Origin: Litomosoides sigmodontis | Taxonomy: Eukaryota; Nematoda; Chromadorea; Rhabditida; Onchocercidae | Assembly (NCBI GenBank): GCA_963070105.1 | Contig: OY718804.1 | Location: 7,547,817 to 7,611,816, forward strand | Reading direction: 5' to 3' | DNA: 64,000 nt | Part shown: one piece after another, positions 53,540 to 64,000 of the stretch | Numbering within the stretch: the stretch's first letter is position 1 | How the letters are laid out: each line of letters opens with the position of its first letter | Made by a program: the position numbers and the translations under genes | The notes under the pieces: model-generated | Database searches by the model: none | Told to the model about the DNA's origin: nothing | The model's input: the letters and a program-made list of their open reading frames with translations, nothing else

Positions 53540-56500
53540 AGTGCGCAATTGTCGAAATTTACTCAAACAAGGAATTTTCATCAATTCCAGTTGATTATTT
53601 CATAGACGTTTCGCCGATCGGTCACTTTGCCATAATTTCTATCATCAATTGTTTCGTCATACTAGGCAGTGATAATTTTTCGTGAAGTACGGAATAAATA
53701 AAATTTGGATTCTTTCATAATTCTTTGAGATGCAATTGAAATTTATTTTCCCTCACACAGAGATGGTATTGTTTTTAAGCGTCAAAATTAAGCTCTGCTC
53801 ATTTGATAACAATTATGCGGTTGTCTTCATTTGTTAAAATTTGTTAAATAAATCCAGTATTAAAATTTATTTAAATTCCAGCTCAATTTTAGATTGCTTT
53901 TGCAAATGTTTCCTCATTGGCATCTTCAGAATTGATAAGTTAACATCCGGCAGGTGTGCAATTGTAGCAATTATTAGTGCACAAAGTGACCATAAACGTA
54001 GTCCATCAATTATACTACAATTTGCAATGAAACTCCTTTTGCATTGAAGTATTGCATAACAAAGTTAGATTGCCTGTATCAAGCACTGTATCAAGTTGAT
54101 TTAGCATAATAGATTAGCTGCATCTCGAAGTCTGAAATGCGATAATGCCTTGTGAAGAAGAAACTGTGCCAAAATTAATAGCTGAGAAATTTTGTTTCGA
54201 AACTTCACAACTGAGGCCAACAGATCAATTAACTGTCTTCGACAGAGAGAAGATGGTCCTCCGACACATTCTGACCACTTAATGCACTCCGAACCATTTT
54301 CAACGCATCCTCTAAGGTGCCACTCAAATTTTCAATTCAGCTTTTGCACATGTTAAAGAGGAATTGTAAGTGCGCCGAATTAATAATGCCTTGCACACTA
54401 ATATTTCTCGCACACGCACTTTGTTGATGAATCGGAAGTTTTTCAGTTAATGAAGGCGGAAATTAAAATGAATTTAATAAAACTATCGATCAGTATTTTT
54501 CAAATATTATTCTCTGTATTGAAGCTAATGTGTGTGTGTGTTAGAAGAAAAATAGTTTAATTATAACACACATATAATCAGTTGTCTCTTATCAAAACCC
54601 TTTTGACCTTTCAACTCTAAATTTTCGTACTTATCAAATACATCAATGTTTTTTTTCCTTTAATTTAAAAGATCAAAATTGTGAATCAATCTCTTTTACC
54701 AGTTGCTGTTGCTTAAATAATAAACTATCATTTTTCTACAACTGTAGCTTATCAGGACCTTGCTATTTCATTCACCAATGATTCTTAAGCAGTTGTGAAT
54801 TAATTAAAGTGTCCCAAGGGAATGAATGAACTTCCATACCTTCCGCCACAACGATCCGTTGTAAGGAAACAAGTGAAGCTTTCTCTCTTACCTTCGATTG
54901 AATAAACGATTAATTCAAATTTAGAAAATAAAATTTGCCCACCGACAAATGATTGAAGAAATTTCGATAGTCTGCGCTGAGATGATTAACATACTATTTT
55001 TCTTTAAACTTCAATATTTATCCATAACAATGTATTACTTCATTTTTCCATGGTGTGTGCATCCAATTTTAGATGAAAATTTTAGATGAAAAAAAAAATG
55101 AAATCTAAAATGAAAATTTTAGATGGGGAATTTTGAAATTCCACGAGTAGTGTTTTATGATTTGAATTTCCTTTGTCTAACATCAAATTTTCAAACGACG
55201 CGTTTCCTTAGCTCTTCATGGTTCATTTGCGGATTAATTTGACCCTGACAAGACAATAACCACGAGAGGGAGAGAGAGAGAGAGAGAGAGAGAGGGAGAA
55301 ATTGTGGCCTTTTTAACCGTCATCTCAAACTTTCCCTCTCTGTTGTACTAATAATTGATTTTTTGAAATAGAGAGGGAATTAGGAGTTTACAGTTGTTGA
55401 GGAATTAGAGGATTGTAAAAAGATCAGTCAACGTAAGAGGGTAATGCTGGCCGTTGCGACTTCCGGTACGTTGGACTGGATGGACAGATAGATTCTGCAC
55501 CATCATTTTTCATTTCTAAGGCTTGCACAAATTTCAAACTCTGGAAATGTCTTCTTTCCACCCAATTAAACCTTCCACATTTAAATCTCACTCTGTTTTT
55601 TCCACTCTTAAAGTTCAAGAATGACCTTGAATTGTACCTTCAGGAGGAGCGTTTGTATAACTGAAATCCTATGATAAATTAATGAAATCAATTATTTAAA
55701 GAATGTTATAAATATAATTACAATAATACAGTGCTTGCAGGTTCACGATTTCTCTCTTCGCCCAACTTCCCCGGAAAAGCACTAAGTAGCTTAAATTACC
55801 TTTTTAAGTTTTATAATAAGTGCAGCAATTAGCATTATGTCATTAAATTGACTTCTCATTTAAACAAAAACTTATGTAACAGTGACACTGTGAAATCCTT
55901 GTAATGCAAACACATCCATCACCCCCCACTTCTTTACCTTCAACTTGAACTTGAAGTGCGGTAGAGGTGAACCACTCATCTCAAACAAACTTTCGTGCAT
56001 TTTTCAGGACAATTTAAATATAAATGAACAATGACAAAAGCTTACCTGAGATAAAATCAGAAAATTATCACGTAGAAAGGGTGAATAAGTCGAAGAATGC
56101 GCATTGAACGAGAATATTCTGATAATTAATTCTCTTTCAAAGAGCTCCTGCCTACCAATCCGACTAAAAATTTTTCATTTATTTCAAGGCTATGTCTCTG
56201 CAAAGGAATCACAAAATTGTCGTAGTGACGGTGGCAGAAGATGGAGTGATTACTTTTACTTCTTCAATTATCGGCAATTTCGTTTTCAATATCTATCAAA
56301 AGGAAATAAATGTTAATGTTAATGTGAATGAAATTACAGTTTCCAAGAGTGGTCGTCGGTGACAGCGGCAGGACAAAAGCTCCTAAGCTATCTTCACAAG
56401 CTGATGATAGTATGATACAATGTTCAATGCTAGTTGTTATTCGCAATTGCTGTGCTGTCCACCTGTCTGATAGCAATTTTGAAAATGATGAAAGTGCTCG

Positions 56501-59500
56501 CAGAGCCGCTACTGTAATTTGGGATGGCAAAAAAATTATTGCCACTTTTTTTTAATCCCAAAACTTTTAACTTTTTTGCTTCCTGCAGAGCTGCTTCTAC
56601 ATGTAAAGTTTTTAAATATTATTCTCGAGAGTTCTGAATTATCGTGGCATCTTTTTTGTCAATTTAAAGAAATTTCAAGGTCATTTGGAAATTAAATGAG
56701 ATAACCTTTCATCCAACACCTTACTTCCAGTTCCTTTTGGTCAAAAAGAAGCATCAGCTGTCCTCGGCAATCAATTTTATTTGTTTACTTCAAAGTGAAC
56801 AATCACTTATGCTAGCTATAAATTTCAAATGAGTTGAAAGATTGCTAGTGGCGCAAATTGCTACTGATGGATTAGCGCAAGTAATATTCCGTTTTGTGCC
56901 AAAAAAGCGCTTCTATCCTTGCCGTGTAATTCGGAAAATTTATCATTGCTAGCATCATTACCCACTTCCACCTACCTGTACTTTCTTCACGTCCCCATTG
57001 CCTCAGTCATTTTCCGCCGCTCACAAAGAGTTCATGAACTAATGATGAAGATGTGTCTGTCTCTTGGAAGTTTCTATCAGTAAATCTTTTCAACATTCTT
57101 CTTCGCCTCATCCTTATCTGCGTGTGTTTATTCGATGAAAGAGTTATTTGTCCGTTTAAAGAATTTGACACCAAAAAAGAACGAGAAAAAAAGAGAGAAA
57201 AGGAGAGAGATCTTATCCTTCACTCTCTTCTAGCCTTATCCCTCTGTCATCAAAGACGGAGGATCCCTTCGGGTTAACACACATTGCGCATAGGCTACGT
57301 TTTGTAATTTTTATTTCAATTTATATGTCAAAACTGAAAAGAAGTGGAAGGAGAATTAGGTGAAGGTGAGCAATAACATTCTTCACTCGAAGACTGTTAC
57401 CATCCTCGTACATCTAATTCCTACAACGCTTTTTCATTCATTTTTTTTTAATTGTACCAAATTCTTTTTCGCTTTTTTTTTCTTCTCTCAGTTATTTCAC
57501 TATTTTCCTTTTTTAGAACTTTTGCACATCACCTTGAGAAGGTAGCAGAATTATTAAGGCTACCGACATCAGCCTCACCATCTCTTTCCTTATATTTGAT
57601 TTAATTTATTTCATTTCTCTTCTTTTTTCAAACCGGAAGCTTGTAAGAATAGCCATTTTGATATTTGTGACGATGATGACCCAAAAATTTGAACAGATGA
57701 CATTTAGATTGCAAAGAAATGCGGATATGATAACATTTATCACGCTTCTTAAATTCCATTTAATCGACTTCTGTGCAATGTTTTGCTATTTGGAGTGCGC
57801 AGATGCACGGCTATCCGTTTTCGATTCCTTTTATTTGAAAGCCCACCCGCTTTTACTACTACTACTCGTTAATTGAAGTTGCATGTCAAATTTGAAATAA
57901 GAGGAAAATAGACTTACAGTTACTTGATGATATAATCAGTGCTTATTACAAATGGAAATTCTTTTAGATCTTTCAGGGTAGAATCTCAACGACAAGTGTA
58001 CTCTATCAGAAAAAATTATTCTATTGATTTATTTAGAAGGATAGAATATTTCGCTCATTTGAAAGTAAAGTTTAATTTTTTGAATTAACAAATAACCGAT
58101 TGCAAAAAAGGGCGGAATTGTCTCCTTTCATTTGTTAGTCGCTTTGATTGACGATCGAATTAATGTTTGCTAACTATCTCATGCCTTTCCATCTCATGCC
58201 CTCTCTCCGCCATCGTCTTAATCAAGCTGACCGTGGACTGACTGATTGATCATCCATTTCACTTTTAACATCGCTCAAAGCGGCATTGTCAAGGGTGGAT
58301 CATCTATCATCTGATAGAATTTCAATAAAAATGGATTCATTTGTGATGCAACACTTGTTTCCTTCACTCATCCACTTCTCAGCTACCTAATTAACACCAA
58401 ACTTAGCGCAAGTGAAATTTATCGAACTGTCTTCACACATAACGTTGCACATTTTGTAGGCTTTTTTTTTTCGATGAAATTTATTTCAAATTAATTGCTT
58501 CGGAAAATTTTTAATTATAGTTACCATCATACCGTCATAATTGCTTCTTTGTGTTCGTCATGTCGCCGACAGCACTGTTATTCCACACTTAAAACCTAAC
58601 TTCTTTCTCCACTCTAAACTAGAATTCCTCGTCAGAAGGCAGAATTGTATAGGATATCATCCAATTTTTTTCATAAAAGTAGAAATTTATCAAATTCTTT
58701 ATGGCTCATCCCAGAAGTTTGAGAGATTTGAATTGCCGTATACTTGTAAATGCACCGCCCGCCACACATGTCAAAATTTAAATGTTGACAACTTTTAATA
58801 AATTGTAACTTGAAAAATTCCCATTCACTGATGAAATTGCATTACAACAGTTTCGCTTGCCAAGACTGCAGGGAAAAGTTCTGGCTCCTCTTTGAATGTC
58901 GGAGGCAAGGAGCAATGAGATGTTTAGCCTGTTTCAGTTTGCATTCCTATCCAATACAAATACAGTTTAGGAGAAATGTAAAATTTTATTGCGTCAAAAA
59001 TGACGGATAATGGAAGTGAGAGTAGCGCCTCCTCTCCAATAACATCAACCATTCATTGCAAGTCGAGTAGCGAGGAAAAAAATTCAACTAAATCGTTGAT
59101 AATTGTTTTCCACGCGAAATGTGCAAGTGTATTTAAGTGAACAAATGGAATTGATTCTCATAACTGACTTAAATCGTCGAGTTTACTGCGTAGAATTAGA
59201 TAGCTCTTTTCTTTCTGCTTAAATTTCAACCGATAAGGAGCAAAAAAAAGAAAATTGTTGGAAGTGATTATTTTCATACTCATTAGGTAGTAATTAAAGA
59301 AATAAGCGCTATGCTAGCAGTAAAGACAAACTCTGTTTGATTGGTTGACAAGGATCGTTGATACCATTACTGATTGAGTTTTCAACACCAAAAATTTAAA
59401 TTCCAATCATTTTCTTAAATGTTTTTTCCATGGCTCCCGGTGAGCCAGAAACGACGAAGATCTAACTGACAGGCTGTTTCCCATCTAAATAGAAATTTTG

Positions 59501-60820
59501 TTTGCTCGGTCAGTTTTTCTTTCTATTGGTATTATCATATAAGGGAGTTGACAGTGCTCCTCTTCGGTTTCATCAGCAACTTTTGTCGCCAACACCAACT
59601 CCTCCATTCTTTCGCTTTCGATCTCTGCCAACGAGAGAGACCTTTTCACTTAGTACCACTTGGAACCAAACGGGACAGAACGGAAGGAAGGAACTGAAAT
59701 AATTTCCTCCATTTATTTTTTACTTCTCTTCTTGTGTACACTTTTTTTTTTGAAGCTTTCAACAGTACAAAATTTGAGAACTTCACTGTTGCTAATTGCT
59801 AAAATGAGCATCGTTTCCTTCAGTGGTCAATTCTGTCTTACAAAGAGGTAAATTGTCTAAATTAAAGTTCAATGCCTTTTTTTTCAAGTTTAACTAATCT
59901 ATTTCACACCATTTCTTTTCAATTTAAAATCATTTCCTGCTTCCATTATCGCTTCTCTTCGCAGCACACTGCTAAATTTTCCAATTAATTTATTGTTAAG
60001 AATGCAACTTTTGCTGAAAAATTTTCGACGTTCTACGTGGAAAAGTTGAGTTAAGGTAATTGAGTTAGCAATTTTGCAAGTGGAAGGTCAAGGCTGAATT
60101 GTTAGTGATACGCGCTTATGCTCGACGACAATGAACTGATCACATTCTCATGTGACAATTCGAAGTGAAAAGAGGGGAAATGAGACGACTACTGCATGAG
60201 TAATAAATAGGATGGATGTATCACTCGGTGTGTTTGAATTTGCGGTAGTAGAAAGGTTTAATCAAAATTAGGATTATTTGGAAGGCATCGCAAATTTCAA
60301 AACCATTGCTTGGAGAAATCTGTTTGCTTAATTTTACCTTCTATTTGAACTTATTTGGACAAATATGACCGGAAAGTTGAATGAATTCTCATGACCGTAA
60401 ACGCTTATATTTCTTCCCATCCACAGTCACACAGCCGCTAGCATTTGGCACTTCGCAAGCTTTGTGTGATGGAAATTTCACTTTCAAAATTAACGCCCAT
60501 CCTGAAACCTATGTACATTCCCATTGGTACCTAGCAATATGGCATGCCTGTCTATGTTATTAATTTTTCATTAATGTCAAATACAGTAACTGTTTGCAGT
60601 CGGTGGAATGCACGCAGTTAGATTTAAAAGGATAAAGTTTGTGAAAGCGGGGGAAGGCAGCGTGTGTTTCACTCATTGCCGTGCTTCATTTGCCTCCGAT
60701 CGAACATGCTTGAAGGTTTGCTGACAGCTGTAAAACGCACTGTTTAGAGTTTGAATTGTGGAAATCATCCTCGGAAGCAAAGGAAGGAACTGAGAAAAGG
60801 AAAAGCGATTTGATGAGAAA
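53540..60820. other. Gene-poor region of about 7.3 kb
   Basis: AT-rich sequence with a GA repeat at about 55267-55295 and several T-rich and CT-rich tracts. Many short frames occur, the longest under 95 codons, overlapping on both strands; none shows a domain, signal peptide plus splice logic, or RNA-gene structure. The last few hundred bases should contain the promoter of the downstream EGF gene. Confidence 0.55.
55267..55295. repeat. (GA)n microsatellite
   Basis: Run of GA units interrupted by GGGA steps at its ends, intergenic. Confidence 0.9.
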
Positions 60821-63605
60821 ATGCTGCCGCACCGATCACTGCTGCTATGGACGGCGTTTTATGGCGCATTGTTGCGTCCGAGCAATGCGATCACAAAAAG
60901 CTTTGTAAACTCATCGATGCCCGACATGCGACCAACGTTTGTTGTGAACTTTGACACGGGCACCGTCATCTGTCAACACTCGGCCCATCCGGATGATTTG
61001 CATTTGCATCAGATCTCGATCATATGCGATGGCAAGCCAGATTGCTACAGCAATCCAGCAATGCATGATGAAAGCTTTCCATATTGCGGTACTCTTTCAA
61101 CTTTTTATAAAATTTCACTAATTTGGAAGGGAAGAATTTGAGGAGTTGTTGAAGTGGCTGCGTCAAAAAATTTCCCAAAAAAATTCAAGTGAAACGAGGA
61201 TCTGTTTGCGCCGTCAGATCGGTCGCTCGGTCATCCATTCTTGCTGCTTTCACAAGGATGCGATGAAATGAAATATTACACGCTCTGTTGTACGTCATCC
61301 CTCTCCCTCCCACTGTCAAAAGTGCTGCTCACTTTTCTGAAGCGAAACTCACGAGGGTCATTTCCATGCATTTTTGCCCATTCGAAAAGATCCATGGAAG
61401 TTGGGAGGGTTTTTTTACTACACAAAAAAGCAATGTTTGTGATTTCCGCAAAATCACATTGTAAATGATGTAAATTGTTCAGTAACTGAAAGCCCTCTGC
61501 TCTCCCAATTGGTTTCAGCAGAAAAAGTAAATTTACGGTTTTATTTGTGGTTGCGCAATGAAGAAATATTTCAGTCTTTTCTCGCCAAAAATCGCCCCTC
61601 TCTCTCTCTCTCCCTTTCTCCCTCTCTCACACTCTCTTTTTCATCCGACAAATGCGCCAAATGAAACAAAAATATCAACTCAAATTCGAACTTATTTTAC
61701 ATTTCTAATCAAGCAAATTGGCTTAAACGCTAGAGAAAAATGTTCATTTATTTTTAGCGAGACATTTTTCACTTTCAATTTGCATATTTGTGGAGCGAAG
61801 CGTACTTCTTGTAGTTCTCTTTCCCGTTGCTTACTTTTAAAGCTTTCAAGTAAATCACAGAAACTTTTCCCTTCAAAGTTAATCAGTCAATGAGGAGGAA
61901 AGGGAATTTTTTTGCTTCCCAAAAAAGACTCTGTTCAATTCACGAGGAATCACTCGGTGTTTTAACTGCTCGTAACAGAGTAGCACTTATGCATTTGGTG
62001 CCAATGAACTTTGCCCATTTCGGCTTCTCTCATCGGATGGACGGACGGACGGACGGACGGATGGATGGATGGATGGATAGATGGACGGACGGACGGACGA
62101 ACGGTTGGGTTTGTAACAGTTACGACGACGACGACGGCGAATGGCCATCAGTTTCTTATCTCACCCCTTCCTTATGCGACAAATGCCATAAATGCGCTTT
62201 AAAAATTTTTCTAAGCACTCAGCGAATCGGAATTCTTTTGTCAAAATTCTATCTCACCTTATCTCTAAACGGTTGAGGTAATTTTTTTATTCAACGAAAG
62301 AAAGAGAGCGAGGGAGAGAAAGAGAGAAAGGAGAAAAAAAGTTCGACAAGATCTAATACACATTGGTATAATAATTTTCATTTAGAATGAGTGAATGAAT
62401 GAATGAAAAACATTGTAATGTAATAGGACTGAGAAAATTGAAATTGCAAAATGGTCGCTTGACATTAATCAATCAATCAGTTCGCATTATCTTAACAGTT
62501 CGTTTAATAAGTTAAAAAGTCTATCAACTCATTTGCTTAATTATAGAATTTAAAAGCGTCAAATCTAAGCATTTAAGAGATGATACTCTTCGGGTAGGAT
62601 GAAATGTTTAGTCAAAAATTACAATCATTCAACTCTTCAGTCATCGATTTATTAATGAGAAAATTAATAAAATTATTTCTTAATTTAATTAGATTGGAAC
62701 ACTCTTTGAGATGTGTAAATTAACAATCGAAAAATAAATTCAATATTTCTTTTCACTATCCAAGCGATGCGTGGATTTCAATGTTTCTAGCATTTCATTT
62801 AATGTCATTACTGTGAAGTGCAGTTAATGTCATCGTTGATGCAACTGATAAAGAGTCCAAAAGTAACTATCGATGAGTGAAAGTTACACGACGGAGCGTG
62901 ACGTAAATGTTTCATATTACAAGTTTACCAAAAAGCACAAGTACTGATATTGTGCTTTTATCATATCACCTCCGATCAAATAATTAAAACACAAATTTCT
63001 TGAAATTGTTCCAAACAAAGTAAATTTCAAATATTTTCCATTTAATCCATTTAAAATGTTTTTGCTAGAACTAGCACTGAGAGGTTGTGTGAGAATTGGT
63101 TTTTAGTTTTAAGGATATGCAAAAAGTCGTTTAAATTTGACAGTTTTGGCGAATGGTAAAAGAAACGCCATCTGTTGCAACCAACAATCTTCCATAACAT
63201 CCACCCTAGCTTTTCACTGAAGAAGGAGTGATGCGCTTCATTCAGGTAGTCGATGCAACTCGACGTGCAACCAGCGAGGTGCGTGCCTTTTCGACGGAAC
63301 GCAAGGACAGTGCTACTGTAACGCAGGTTACCACGGCCCGCACTGTGAGCTTAATGGTACGTATTTTGCAAATACAAGAAAACCTGCCACTAAGCGCAAT
63401 GAAATATCATCCTGCTGAGAAGAGAAAACTTCCAGTAAGGGAGCTTCAGATCTTTTAATGTCAATTAAGCTTTATTGCGCTTCATCAGATGACAATGAAT
63501 GCAAAGACAAGCCGTGTCATTGGTTGGCACACTGTCGTAACACCTATGGTTCGTATTCCTGTACGTGCTTTCCGGGATTTCAAGGCGACGGATACAAGTG
63601 TTCTG
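60821..63605 (+). CDS. 5' end of a large LDLa/EGF modular extracellular protein, continues past window
   Basis: Exons seen: 60821-61088, 63246-63356, 63489-63605, all bounded by phase-1 introns as usual for shuffled extracellular modules. Exon 1 has a signal peptide (SLLLWTAFYGALL) and a partial LDL-receptor A motif (ICDGKPDC...HDESFPYC). Exon 2 is an EGF module (RCNSTCNQRGACL, GQCYCNAGYHGPHCEL), read in a different frame from the longest open frame there. Exon 3 is a calcium-binding EGF module (DDNECKDKPC, GSYSCTCFPGFQGDGYKC). The 2.2-kb first intron could hide a further exon. LDLa plus many EGF modules is the plan of nematode cuticle-attachment proteins such as MUA-3 and MUP-4, and EGF arrays also occur in fibrillin-like FBN-1; I cannot choose from this much. 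Confidence 0.8.
62035..62105. repeat. (GGAC/GGAT)n tetranucleotide minisatellite
   Basis: About 17 four-base units in blocks of GGAC, then GGAT, then GGAC again, in the first intron of the EGF gene. It accounts for the repetitive D-G-R-T-D-G frame there. Confidence 0.95.
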
Positions 63606-64000
63606 GTAAAGTGAAGTTTAATAAATTCTCTTTCCGAAGTGTTATTGATTTCCCTGGTGGTGTAAGTGAAATTAATATCCAGCAGATCATTCTAGCGCCT
63701 TCTCGAAATTAACGATGCTACACCATCCGTTATTTTAATTGCAAGTTTACGATGAAAAAATAGAGGAGTTGAGTCGTAGTAGCAATTATAAAAATTTCAA
63801 ACTAATTCACTCCTTCAATTGTTATTTATTTGAAACTGAATCTCACAGTTTGAAATGTTATTTTGCTTCAGGAAAATTCAATTATCATCTTTCAAGTTAT
63901 TAATCCTTCAGCTCTTCTGTTTACGCATGTAAAATTTTATTAAAATGAACAACATTAGCCATTAAGTACACTTTTTCATCTTTTTAAATTAGCCTTATTC
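63606..64000 (+). other. Intron of the LDLa/EGF gene at the window edge
   Basis: Follows the GTAAAG donor at 63606 in phase 1. No further EGF cysteine pattern appears before the window ends. Confidence 0.6.

Noticed and set aside
55424..55618. 64-codon minus-strand frame in the gene-poor gap
   Set aside because: No domain or neighbouring exons; length is compatible with chance.
57053..57277. Frame with a hydrophobic start and KERE-rich stretch
   Set aside because: Low-complexity GA-rich DNA explains the charged run, and no splice partner is visible.

Overview
The window is nuclear DNA of a nematode, most likely a clade III (spirurid or filarial-type) worm. It is AT-rich, and its genes are split into many short exons by introns of roughly 60-900 bp with TTTCAG-type acceptors. 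The gene set is metazoan (TAF1, RILP-like, TMED2, prolyl 4-hydroxylase alpha), with nematode-type extras such as a compact SH2-tyrosine kinase. No rRNA, tRNA, CRISPR array or intact transposon was recognised. Gene models were built by hand from splice sites, reading phase and protein family conservation. In each complete model the exon lengths sum to a multiple of three.

Layout. 1-4958 (+): 3' part of a secreted vWA/FN3/EGF matrix protein. 6700-18798 (+): TAF1, 42 exons, with DUF3591, a zinc knuckle and two bromodomains. 18799-22626: non-coding gap. 22627-26623 (+): RILP-like adaptor. 27495-31286 (-): F-box/leucine-rich protein with an acidic tail, tail-to-tail with the RILP-like gene. 33126-37547 (+) and 41041-45475 (+): tandem paralogues of the collagen prolyl 4-hydroxylase alpha subunit, 12 exons each with identical intron phases. 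Diverged repeats and a near-identical stray piece of the F-box gene lie around them. 46989-48470 (+): TMED2/p24-beta cargo receptor. 49097-51699 (-): SH2-tyrosine kinase of the Fer-like class. 52022-53539 (+): RING-finger gene, head-to-head with the kinase and possibly decaying. 53540-60820: long gene-poor gap with microsatellites. 60821 to the window end (+): start of a large modular LDLa/EGF extracellular protein.

Several products share a secretory or extracellular-matrix setting: two prolyl hydroxylases that modify collagens in the ER, an ER-Golgi cargo receptor, and two modular matrix proteins at the ends. TAF1, the RILP-like protein, the F-box protein and the kinase are intracellular. 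The genes are too far apart to suggest an operon.

Notable points are three probable GC-AG introns, a recent 396-bp duplication of an F-box gene exon, a fossil exon copy inside a TAF1 intron, an intron-retention stop that would truncate the vWA protein, and a second RING finger whose first cysteine pair lies in another frame. I found no convincing evidence of a previously undescribed biological system.
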